This document shows positions 43,229 to 52,297 of a DNA stretch of 64,000 nt, one piece after another (the first letter of the stretch is position 1; the number at the start of each line of letters is the position of its first letter). The position numbers and the translations under genes were made by a program. The stretch comes from a bacterium. GTDB lineage: Bacteria; Krumholzibacteriota; Krumholzibacteriia; LZORAL124-64-63. The stretch spans positions 620,001-684,000 of the forward strand of contig JADJCK010000001.1 in NCBI GenBank assembly GCA_016703265.1. Direction: 5' to 3'. The notes beneath the pieces were generated by a model. The model saw nothing but the letters and a program-made list of their open reading frames with translations, had not been told where the DNA came from and did no database searches.

Positions 43229-44270
43229 CCCGCAGTGCTTCGGCGGCGCCGTCGCCCGACCAGTCGGCAAACAGGGCCTCGACAAAGACCTGCGGATCGA
43301 ACGCAGCCAGGTCATCGACCTTCTCGCCCATGCCCACCCACTTCACCGGCAGTCCCAGGGTCTCGGCGATGGCCACGACGATCCCGCCCTTCGCGGTACC
43401 GTCCAGCTTGGTGAGGACCAGGCCGTCGACGGGGATGGTCTCGGCGAACACCCGCGCCTGCTGCAGGCCGTTCTGCCCCGTGTTGGCATCGACCACGAGC
43501 AGGGTCTCGGGGTCGCGCCCCGTCTTGCGGCGAATGACCCGCGCCACCTTGCCGAGCTCATCCATGAGATTGGTCTTCGTGTGCAGGCGCCCGGCGGTGT
43601 CGATAATGACGATGTCCGTCCCGCGCGCCTCGGCGGCGCTCAGGGCATCGTAGGCCACCGCGGCCGGGTCGGCATTCTGGCCCTGGCGGATGCACTCGAC
43701 GCCCACGCGCCCGGCCCAGACCGTCAACTGCTCGACGGCCGCGGCGCGGAACGTGTCGCCGGCGGCGAGCAGCACCGAATGGCCTTCGGCCTTCAGGCGA
43801 TGCGCCAGCTTGGCGATGGTCGTGGTCTTGCCCGTCCCGTTGACGCCGACCACGAAGATGACCCGCGGCCCCGCCTTCGCCGGCACGGGCGCCGCCTCGG
43901 GAACGTCGACGGCCTTGCCGGTGTTCTTCTTCTTTCCCTTCGGCGCGTCGGCTGCGTCGTCCCAGCTGACCGGGCGCAGGCGCGGCTTGGCGCTCGTCAG
44001 GATCTCCAGGACGTCGGCCCGGATGACCTCGAGCACCGAGCCCAGCGTGGCCTCGCCGCCCTCCTCCTTCAGCCGCTTCTCGATGTTGCGCGTGATGGCC
44101 ACCGACGAGGCCACACCCATGTCCGCACTGATCAGGAGCTCCTCGATGCGGTCGAGCGTGTCCTGGTCCAGGCGCACGCGCGTGCCGAAGATGCTCTGCA
44201 GCTTTCCCACGACGCCGTCGCGGGTCTTCTTCAGGCCGCTGCGGAAGCGGTCCAGGACTCCCTTGATCAC
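43203..44270 (-). CDS. ftsY: Signal recognition particle receptor FtsY
   Basis: SRP GTPase that docks ribosome-nascent chains at the membrane translocon. The 355-aa product has an N domain (about 1-100), an insert rich in Lys/Pro/Ala, and a G domain. G motifs are GVNGTGKTTTIAKLA, DTAGRLHTKTNLMDEL and TKLDGTAKGG. The long acidic A domain of E. coli FtsY is absent, as in many bacteria. GTG 44270 overlaps the restored smc stop as GTGA, supporting the frameshift interpretation for smc. Confidence 0.95.
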   Translation of the reverse strand: MIKGVLDRFRSGLKKTRDGVVGKLQSIFGTRVRLDQDTLDRIEELLISADMGVASSVAITRNIEKRLKEEGGEATLGSVLEVIRADVLEILTSAKPRLRPVSWDDAADAPKGKKKNTGKAVDVPEAAPVPAKAGPRVIFVVGVNGTGKTTTIAKLAHRLKAEGHSVLLAAGDTFRAAAVEQLTVWAGRVGVECIRQGQNADPAAVAYDALSAAEARGTDIVIIDTAGRLHTKTNLMDELGKVARVIRRKTGRDPETLLVVDANTGQNGLQQARVFAETIPVDGLVLTKLDGTAKGGIVVAIAETLGLPVKWVGMGEKVDDLAAFDPQVFVEALFADWSGDGAAEALRDEDAPTAR

Positions 44271-47200
44271 TCGCTGGCCTCCATCCGGCGCGAGGGGTCG
44301 TCGTCGGCGTCGGGTCCGGCCCCGGCGAGCCCGTCGGTGTCTTCACCGGCTCCAGATCATCGACAACGTCCTGGGCCGTGTCGATAGCCACCGCCACATC
44401 GGCTGCCGCCAGCGCCGCCTCGGCGGCCGCTTCGGCGGCCTCGGCCGCGGCGATCGTGTCGAGCAGCGCCTGGCCACGCGCGGCCTGCGCCGAGTCGTCA
44501 ACCTCGCGACGCTTCCGCGCGATGGCGCCACCCAGTTCCTGGTCGCTCTGCGTCATCGCCACGTCGTGGAAGCTGACCGAGACGATCGAGCTGCAGCCGG
44601 GCTCCATCATCGTCACGCCGTACAGGTGGTTCGCCGTCTCCATCGACAGCTTGTTGTGCGTGATGATCAGGAACTGCGTGCTGCGGCTGAACTCGCGCAG
44701 CATGTTGACGAAACGGCCGATGTTCGCGTCATCGAGCGGCGCGTCGGCCTCGTCGAGCATGCAGAACGGCGACGGCTTGACCAGGTACACCGCGAACAGC
44801 AGCGACAACGCGGTCAGGCAGCGCTCGCCGCCCGAGAGCAGCGACACCGTGTCGATGACCTTGCCCGTGGGCTGCGCCGTGATGAGGATGTTGCTCTCCA
44901 GCGGGTCATCGGTCTTCTGCAGCTGCAGGTCGCAACGGCCGCCCTTGAACAGCGTCTCGAATACGGCGATGTAGTTGCGCCGCACTTCCTCGAACGTGTG
45001 CACGAACCGCTTGCGGGCCGTGCGGTTGATCTCGCTGATGGCCTTGGTCAGGTCGTCGCGGGCCTTCTCGACGTCGTCGCGCTGCTTCTCGAGGAAATCG
45101 AGCCGTTCCTTCTTGGTGTCGTATTCCTCGAGCGCGAGGTGGTTGATCGGGCCCAGTTCGGCCAGCTTCTTCCGCCGGTCCTCGAGCAGTTCCTCGGCCT
45201 GGGCGATCTGGAAGACGCCTTCGTCGATCTGCAGCTCGGACGGCAGGTGCTCCGGCACCACAGAGGCCACCAGTTCGCGGAACGAACCCTTCCACTGCTC
45301 CTCGACGCGCTCCTCGAGGTTGTTGCGGCGCACGTCCAGCGTGGCCAGTTCGGTCTCGAGGCTGTGCGCCTGCTCGCGGAAACCGCCGCGCTGCTTCTCG
45401 ATCTCCTGCACGCGGCGGTTCCACACCGCGGTCTCCTCGTGCAGGGCGTTGATGCCGTCGGCCGCGGCCCGGACCACCGAACGACGGCGCTCGCGTTCGT
45501 CCATGGCGCGCGCAAGGATGTCGCGCTTGGTGACCAGCTCCTCGCTGAGCGACTCGCGCGTCAGCTTGCCGGCCTCGATCTCCTCCGAGAGCCGCTCGCG
45601 CCGGGCGAACAGCTCGGCGATGCTCTCGCGCAAGTGCGCCAGCGCCGTCTCGGTCTCGCGCTCACGGCTCTCGCGCCGCTGCTGCCCCATGCGCTGTTCG
45701 GACAGGTTGGCGCGCGCTTCGTCGCGCTCCATCTGGGCGTCCTCGACGCGCTTGCGCAGCTCCTCGCGATGCATGGTGCTGTCCTGGCGCGCGCGACCAC
45801 TCTCGCTCAGCAGGTCGGTCATCTGCTGTTCAGCCGCGGCCAGTTCGGCGATCTCCTGCTCCAGGCGACCGCGCTCCTGTTCCATCTCCGCTGCGCGCTG
45901 GCCGGCCGTGTCGCGCCGGTGGGTCAGTTCGGCGATCTGCACCTGCAGGCCATTCAGCTCGTTGTCGCCGGCCGAGAGGCGGCCGCGACCGTTGATCAGG
46001 GCCACGCGCACGTCCTCGCGGCGCGCGCGATTGGCCGCCACGCGCTGTTGCGCCACGGCGGTGCGCTCCTCGAGCGCGGCGATCTCGTTCTCGATCTCGT
46101 CGAGGCGCTCACGACGTCCCAGCAGCCCGGTGTCCGAGCCCTCGCCGCGACCACCGCGGATGCGGCCGTCGCTGGTCACGAGCAGGCCGTGGCGACTCAC
46201 GCAGACGATGGGCGTCGCTTCGCGCCAGGAGGAGGCGGCAAGGGCCGCCTCGTCGTCGGTGTCGAAGATGAACGAGCGTGCGAGCAACCCGCGCAGGGCC
46301 GGGATCGCGGCGCCCGGGCCGGTGATCGCCTCGCGCGCCGGGCGTCCCCCCGCAGGTGTATCGCCGACCGCCGCTCCGCCGCCCTCGAAACCGCCCTGGC
46401 AGATCAGGCTGGCCTGGCCCAGTTCGTCGCGTCGCAGCTCACCGACCAGGTCGGCAGCCGTCTCCCAGCCGTCGACCACGACGGCATCCAGCACTTCGCC
46501 CAGCAACGCCGCCAGCGCCGGCAGGTCGGCCGGCGCGGCCGACAGCTGGTCGGCCAGGCCACCGACCAGGCGCGGTTCGCCCGCGTGGCGGCGCAGGATC
46601 TCGCGCGGCCCCTTGCCGTAGCCTTCGTACTCCTCGTGCAGGCGGCGCAGCAGTTCGTGCGTGCTTCGCGCGGCCTCGCGCCGTCCCGACAGCGCTGCCG
46701 CTTCTTCCTGCAGCGCGGAAGCCGAGACTTCGAGATCGGTCTCCTCGCGTTCGTAGCCCGCGAGCTCGGCGAGGATCTCCTGTCGGCGCTGCCGCGCCGG
46801 GTCCACCTTCGCACCGACCTCCGCCAGCTGCGCCTCGGCAACACGTCCGTGCTCCAGTACGCCTTCGCGGTCCTGCGCGAGGATTGCTGAACGCTCGCGG
46901 CGGTTCTCCTGCTTCACCTGCAGTTCGCGCAGGCGGCTCCGCTGCGTCGCGTCGTTCTCGATCACCTCGAGATTGCGTGTCGTCGCGTCGTCCAGCGCCG
47001 CGCGGTCGCGCGCCAGGCGGTCCTCGAGGATCTGCAGTTCCTCCTCGCGCTCGGCCAGCAGGCGCGCGGCGCCCTCCAACTCGTCGCGAACCTGCGCGAG
47101 GCTCTCGTCGAGGCGGCCGATCTGGCCGTTCAGGTCGCCATGGCGCGCCTCGGCTTCGGCAATGCCGTTCTCGGCGCTCTCGATGCGACGCCGCTGCTCG

Positions 47201-48135
47201 TCGATGCGATGCTCGAGCACGAGCACCTGGCGCTCGGTCTCCTGGAGGTCCTCCTCGAACGCGTGCAGGGCTTCTTCCAGCTGGCGACGCTCGGCCTCGC
47301 GCTCGTCGATGGTCGGGCGCGCGGTCTCGATGCAGGCCTGCAGCTCTGCCAGCTCACCCACGCCAGCCTCGGCAAGGGTGCGAAATTCCTGCAGGCGGTC
47401 ACGGGCCTCGGTCTCGCGTGCATCCAGTTCGTGGTGCCGACGACCGGCGACCATCAGGTCCAGCGAACGGATCTCGCCGTACAGACGCTGGTGCCGACGC
47501 GCCTTGCCCACCTGGCGCTGCAGCGAGCGCACTTCCTTGCCGATCTCGTCGATGATGTCGTAGAGCCGCACCAGGTCGCTCTGCGTGCGGTCCAGCTTGC
47601 GCTGCGTCTCCTTGCGGCGGGCCTTGTACTTGGTGATGCCCGAGCCTTCTTCGAGCAGGTGCCGCAGGTCGTCGTTGTTCTCGTTGAGGATCGACTTGAT
47701 CATCGACTCCTCGATGATCGAGTACGATGTGTTGTTCACGCCGCTGTCGAAGAAGAGATCGCGAAGATCCTTCAACCTGCAGGCCGCGCCATTCAGGAAG
47801 TAGTCGCTGCCGCCGTCGCGGGTGACCCGGCGCTTGATCGCCACTTCCGAGAAGTCGATCGGCAGCCCACGGTCCTCGTTCTCGAAAGTGAGCGTCACCT
47901 CGGCCATGCCCACGGGCCGACGCTTGGTCGTGCCCTTGAAGATGACGTCGTCCATCTTGCCGCCGCGCAGCTGCTTCGCCGACTGCTCGCCGAGCACCCA
48001 GCGCACCGCGTCAACCACGTTGGACTTGCCGCAGCCGTTGGGACCGAGGATGGCCGTGATGCCATGGTCGAATTCCAGCCTGGTACGGTCGACGAAGGAC
48101 TTGAATCCCTGCAGTTCGATGGATTTCAGACGCAC
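44267..48135 (-). CDS. smc: Chromosome partition protein SMC (C-terminal frameshift in this sequence)
   Basis: Condensin-type ATPase organising the chromosome. From GTG 48135 (AAAGG 7 nt upstream) it has Walker A GPNGCGKSN (about residue 33). Long coiled coils flank a hinge near residues 500-650 (LVGGLADQLSAAPADLP, LDAVVVDGWETAADLV). The signature LLSGGERCLTALSLLF precedes Walker B FCMLDEADAPLDD. The called frame runs on past 44343 into nonsense over ftsY. Adding one base near 44343 (GTGAAG to GTGGAAG) gives EPVEDTDGLAGAGPDADDD and a stop TGA at 44267 overlapping ftsY as GTGA. The repaired length is ~1289 aa, long for SMC because of an acidic, alanine-rich tail. Confidence 0.93.
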
Positions 48136-48217
48136 AGGAACACCTTTCCGCGCCTCGCGCGGTGTTCGGATGCCGAAGGCACGGGCCGCGGCGCGGCCGG
48201 ACGCGGGGTCCGGGCGG

Positions 48218-49831
48218 TCACGGCGTTGAATCCTGGATGCGGGCCGGCTCGGCCCACGTGGCCTGGAGGCGGTCCAGCAGCGCGGGCAGGGCTGCGTTCG
48301 CCGCCGAACGCGTCGGGAAGCTGCCCACATAGACGCGCCACCAGCGGCCGCCTTTTTCCCTGATCTCGACAATGCGGACCGCAGTGCGCAGTCCGCTTCG
48401 TTCAAGCTCCGCCACCTGCGCGGCGGCGCTGGCGCTGTCGGCCAGCGAGTACACGTGCAGCGCCCAGCCCGCCTGTCCCGCCGGCACGCTGTACGGTGCG
48501 CGATCGAAAGGCGCCGGGCGGCCGGATGCGGGCGACTCGGGTGCGCTGACCTTCGGCTCGACCGGCGCGGCGGGCGTGCGCGATGCCGGCAACGTGTCGC
48601 CGATCGAGGCCAGGCCGCCGGCTTCGGCCACGCGACGCGCGGGCTCAGCGCTTCCCGCAGCGGCAAGGCTGTCCGGCATGCTGCCGCCCACCGTCCCGGG
48701 CGACGTGACCGAATCGCGAGCGGCCGGTTGCGGCTCCTCGCGCGTCACCACGGGCTCGAAGTAGCCGCCGGGCGGCACGCGGATGTGCGTGGTCCAATAC
48801 CACGAGATGGCCACCAGCGCCAGGCCGAACACGGCGGCGGCGGCCCAGAACATGCGGGGCGTCCCCCGCGGCGGCTCCAGTTCGGCGCCGAGGTCGACTT
48901 CGGGACGCAGGGCCTCCACCGGCATCGGCGGCGGCGTCACCGGGGGCGACGTGCGGGGCGCTGCGGGCGGCGACGGCGGCGGCGGCGCCGGCTGCGAAAC
49001 CGGCGGCGAAACCGGCGCGACCCGCACCGGCTCCGGACCGCCGGCCTTGACCGTGGCTTCGGCAGGCTCGGCGACGGTCGGCTTCACGCGGATCGGATCG
49101 GCGAGCGGCGGCTCCGGGGACGGCGGCGCAGCCGCCGGCATCGCCGCCGCGGCTTCGCCGTAGGCCACGAGGCCCGTCAGCGGCACACCCTCGGCGGCGA
49201 ACGGCCCGAACACCGGACCGAGTTGCGCTTCGCCGCGCGCCGAACGGTCCCAGCAGAACAGGCGGCGGTCCGCGCGACGCGCCCAGGGCAGTGCCGCCGG
49301 CCCGACGGCCGCCACCACGAGAATGTCGTCGGCCTGGTGGCGCAGGCGTCCGAGCAGCGAGACGATCTCATCGGTGGTCACGTCGGTCGGCACGAACGAG
49401 CCCACGCCCAGCAGGAGTCCGCGCGCACCCCGGAACGGCAGGTCGACCCCGGCGGCCAGCACCGAAGCGCCGAAGCGCGCCACGTCGATCCAGCCCTCGG
49501 TCTCTTCGCGCTCGCTCCAGATGGTCAGCGCCGCGCCGGCCTCGTCGGCGTCGAGCACCAGCACGTTCTGGCCGCGCGCGTTGAGGGCACGCGCGAGCAT
49601 GAGCGCCGCAACGGCGCTCAGCTGCGGCTGACCCGGCTCATGGAGCAGCAGCCACACGCGCGGCGACGAGGCGCCCCCGAGAAGGTGGTCCAGCTGGCCG
49701 GCCAGGCGGTCACCCGGCGTCAACTTATCCAAGGCCTTCCAGAACGACGTGCCGGACTCGAACTTCTCCGGCAACGCGGCCACATCGGCAACGAAGAGCG
49801 GCAGTCCGGCGATGTACTGGCGGTCAGCCAC
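48218..49831 (-). CDS. SPOR-domain protein with N-terminal degenerate P-loop-like domain
   Basis: A 537-aa protein from GTG 49831, overlapping the selA end by 8 nt. Residues ~1-260 resemble a MinD/CpsD-type ATPase fold (VLVLDADEAGAALTIW, DDILVVAAVG), but the Walker A position reads EPGQPQLS, with no GK[ST]. A proline-rich stretch and one membrane helix (FWAAAAVFGLALVAISWYW) follow. The last ~75 residues are a SPOR domain (GWALHVYSLADSASAAAQV, WWRVYVGSFPTRSAA) that normally binds denuded septal peptidoglycan. The combination would place a cytoplasmic domain opposite a periplasmic septum sensor. Function unknown. Confidence 0.8.
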   Translation of the reverse strand: MADRQYIAGLPLFVADVAALPEKFESGTSFWKALDKLTPGDRLAGQLDHLLGGASSPRVWLLLHEPGQPQLSAVAALMLARALNARGQNVLVLDADEAGAALTIWSEREETEGWIDVARFGASVLAAGVDLPFRGARGLLLGVGSFVPTDVTTDEIVSLLGRLRHQADDILVVAAVGPAALPWARRADRRLFCWDRSARGEAQLGPVFGPFAAEGVPLTGLVAYGEAAAAMPAAAPPSPEPPLADPIRVKPTVAEPAEATVKAGGPEPVRVAPVSPPVSQPAPPPPSPPAAPRTSPPVTPPPMPVEALRPEVDLGAELEPPRGTPRMFWAAAAVFGLALVAISWYWTTHIRVPPGGYFEPVVTREEPQPAARDSVTSPGTVGGSMPDSLAAAGSAEPARRVAEAGGLASIGDTLPASRTPAAPVEPKVSAPESPASGRPAPFDRAPYSVPAGQAGWALHVYSLADSASAAAQVAELERSGLRTAVRIVEIREKGGRWWRVYVGSFPTRSAANAALPALLDRLQATWAEPARIQDSTP

Positions 49832-51257
49832 GATGCTCGACTCCGTCCCTGGCTGCGGCCCAAGCCGTCGTGAACGCGGCGGCCACCAACGGCATCTCGT
49901 CTTCCGCGATGGTGCGCGGATCGACGGCCAATCCATCCTGGTTCAATCGCGTCACCAGCGCCGGGTCCTGCCGACGCAGGTGCTGGTGGCACGCTTCGAG
50001 TTCTGCACGCGGCCCCTCGAACACGAGGAGCCGGGTTTCCAGTTCGGCACTCGAGCAGGCGCCACCGCCCACGCTCGAGACGCCGGCCACCACGGCGGCG
50101 GTCCAGCCGGCGGGCAGCCCCGCAGCAACAAGCCGCCGCAACGATTCGGCGCGCGCCGCCAACTCGGTTGTCGTCAGCGCCAGCGCCGCCAGCGCCGGCA
50201 GCGCCGGCAACCCCGTCGCGTCGAGGTACGCCGTCAACACCGCATCGAGCGCGGCGAGCGTCATCTTGTCCACGCGCACGGCCCGCCGCAGCGGGTGTTC
50301 GCGAAGCGCCGCGATCCGCCCGGCATCGCCGAGGATGAGTCCCGCCTGGCAACCGCCCAGCAGCTTGTCGCCGCTGCAGGTCACGAGTGTGCAGCCCGTG
50401 GCCACGTCCTCGGCGAGCAGCGACTCGCCTTCCGGCAGGCCCAGATCGCCCGGCGCCACCAGCAGCCCGCTGCCCGCGTCGTACACCAGCGGGCAGCCCG
50501 CTTCGGCGCAGAGCGCCGCCAATTCGGCCAGCGGGGCTTCGGCAGTGAAGCCCTGCATGGCGAAATTGCTGCGGTGCACCTTGAGTACGACGGCGCCGGG
50601 CACCAGCGCGCGCCGGTAGTCGTCGACCGTGGTGCGGTTGGTGGTCCCCACCTCGATCAGGGCGCTGCCCGTCTCCGCGATGATCTCGTGCAGGCGGAAC
50701 GAGCCGCCGATCGCTACGATCTCACCGCGCGACAGCAGCACCGGCCCACCCTTTGCCAGGTGCCGCACGGCAAGCCACAGCGCTGCCGCGTTGTTGTTCA
50801 CGACCAGCGCATCGCCGGCGCCGGCCAGCAGGGCCGCCTTGCGCTCCACCAGCCGCCCGCGATGCCCCCGCTGGCCGGTTTCCAGGTCCAGCTCGAGGTC
50901 GCTGTACCTCAGCGCGACCTCGCGAGCCGCGTCGGCCGCCGCCGCCGGCAGGCCCGCCCGGCCCAGGTTCGTATGCACGACCACGCCCGTCCCGTTCAGC
51001 ACCCGGGTCCAGGCCGGCCGCAACAGCCGCCGGCAACGGGCCGTCACGACGGCGACCAGTTCCTCGTGGAGGACCGCCCGGACCGCCACCGGGCCGCGGT
51101 CCTCGCGCAACCGCGCCCGCAGGCGCTCGCATTCCTCCTGCACGACCCTTCCCGCCCAGGCGCGGCGCCGACCCTCGAGAAACCCAGCCAGACGCGTATC
51201 TTCCAATACGGCGCTGACCTGCGGGATTTCCCGGAGACGGGACTGGAGGTCGGACAT
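49824..51257 (-). CDS. selA: L-seryl-tRNA(Sec) selenium transferase SelA
   Basis: PLP enzyme converting Ser-tRNA(Sec) to Sec-tRNA(Sec). The 477-aa length fits. Hallmarks are RVLNGTGVVVHTNLGRAGL, VVNNNAAALWLAV, VGTTNRTTVDDYR and the PLP lysine in SGDKLLGG (K298). ATG 51257 was chosen to give the canonical MSDLQSRLREIPQV start; a GTG slightly upstream is possible. selB, selC and selD are not in the window, and no selenoprotein with in-frame TGA was noticed. The SPOR gene follows with an 8-nt overlap. Confidence 0.95.
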   Translation of the reverse strand: MSDLQSRLREIPQVSAVLEDTRLAGFLEGRRRAWAGRVVQEECERLRARLREDRGPVAVRAVLHEELVAVVTARCRRLLRPAWTRVLNGTGVVVHTNLGRAGLPAAAADAAREVALRYSDLELDLETGQRGHRGRLVERKAALLAGAGDALVVNNNAAALWLAVRHLAKGGPVLLSRGEIVAIGGSFRLHEIIAETGSALIEVGTTNRTTVDDYRRALVPGAVVLKVHRSNFAMQGFTAEAPLAELAALCAEAGCPLVYDAGSGLLVAPGDLGLPEGESLLAEDVATGCTLVTCSGDKLLGGCQAGLILGDAGRIAALREHPLRRAVRVDKMTLAALDAVLTAYLDATGLPALPALAALALTTTELAARAESLRRLVAAGLPAGWTAAVVAGVSSVGGGACSSAELETRLLVFEGPRAELEACHQHLRRQDPALVTRLNQDGLAVDPRTIAEDEMPLVAAAFTTAWAAARDGVEHRG

Positions 51258-51529
51258 CGGGATCACGCATCCTTGCCTGGCGATGGAGGCGGCCGCCGAC
51301 GACAAGAATATGGCCGCTTGCGGCGGCCCGGTGCGCCTGCCGGAGCCGAGATGATCTCGTGGCCGCCAAATTACCAGATGTGCGGGCGGATGTCCAGACG
51401 GCCGGGGTGCGATGGCACTGGCGCGCCGGCGCCCGCCTCGCTAACGTCAGGCGCTGCGGCGTCCTCCCCTGCCGGGAGGGGCCGGCGATCCCGACGGGAG
51501 CACCGAAGCAAGAGGTAACCGTACCCGAG

Positions 51530-52297
51530 ATGTCCAAGCCCGAGATGCCCAAGCCCGGTCCAGCCCAGCCCGCCCCGCCACCGCAGTCCTTCACGACCGC
51601 GGCCCAGGTGCGCTTCCGCCAGGGCGGCCCCCGGCGGCTGGCCGTCGCGGCCGGCATCGCCCTGCTGGCGCTGCTGCTGCTGGTCTGGCTGGGGCCGCAG
51701 GAAACCGGGATCGTGCGCAGCCTCACCTATTACGGCGCCCCCGGCGAACTCGAGATCATGCCCGAGATCTCGATCGATGACGGCGCCGACGCCATGCACC
51801 GCCTGCCGCGGTCGCTTCAGGTACCTCCGCCCCCGGCCCGCCTCGAGGTGCTGCCCGAACGCACGGACGATCGGGCCGTCGAGACTGTCCCCATGACCGT
51901 CGAAGCCACCGACCGCGCCGGCGAGGCGGTGGTCGACCCGGCCGACGCCATCGTCGACGCGCTGTTCGACGAATCCGTCCAGCTGCTGTTGCCGCAGCAG
52001 ACGTCGCGCGACTGGTACATCCTGCACCTGGTGCGACCGGAATACCCGGTGCTGGCCAGCGAGCAGGACCGCCGGCGACCGGTCATCAACGTGGTGGTCT
52101 GGATCTTCGTCGACCCGCAGGGCAACGTGACGGCGGCACAACTGGTGAGCAACGAGGGCGGCGAGGTGTTCGCGCAGGCCGTGCTCGAGGCCGTGCAGCA
52201 GTGGAAACTGGGCTGGCGCGTGGATCCGCAGCGCGGCCGCCAGCTGGTCCTGCCCTGGCGCTTCCGCAGCCCCTATTTCAACGCCGGTCGTCCCTAG
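51530..52297 (+). CDS. TonB-like energy transducer protein
   Basis: The only plus-strand gene. From ATG 51530 the 255-aa product has a proline-rich N-terminus, one membrane helix (VAAGIALLALLLLVWLG), a periplasmic linker with acidic and proline residues, and a C-terminal TonB-type domain: LVRPEYPVLASEQDRRRP, VNVVVWIFVDPQGNVTAAQLV and FAQAVLEAVQQWKLGWR. It lacks ExbB/ExbD neighbours. Its 3-prime end overlaps the convergent LpoA-like gene by 20 nt. The 272-nt gap to divergent selA contains no convincing promoter by eye. Confidence 0.82.
   Translation: MSKPEMPKPGPAQPAPPPQSFTTAAQVRFRQGGPRRLAVAAGIALLALLLLVWLGPQETGIVRSLTYYGAPGELEIMPEISIDDGADAMHRLPRSLQVPPPPARLEVLPERTDDRAVETVPMTVEATDRAGEAVVDPADAIVDALFDESVQLLLPQQTSRDWYILHLVRPEYPVLASEQDRRRPVINVVVWIFVDPQGNVTAAQLVSNEGGEVFAQAVLEAVQQWKLGWRVDPQRGRQLVLPWRFRSPYFNAGRP

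Noticed and set aside
43558..44266. SMC C-terminal extension overlapping most of ftsY.
   Set aside because: It arises only from a missing base near 44343. The repaired frame stops at 44267 in a GTGA overlap with ftsY.
43690..46890. A ~1,070-codon plus-strand frame opposite smc and ftsY.
   Set aside because: It is antisense to the SMC coiled coils and FtsY G domain and has no recognisable family.
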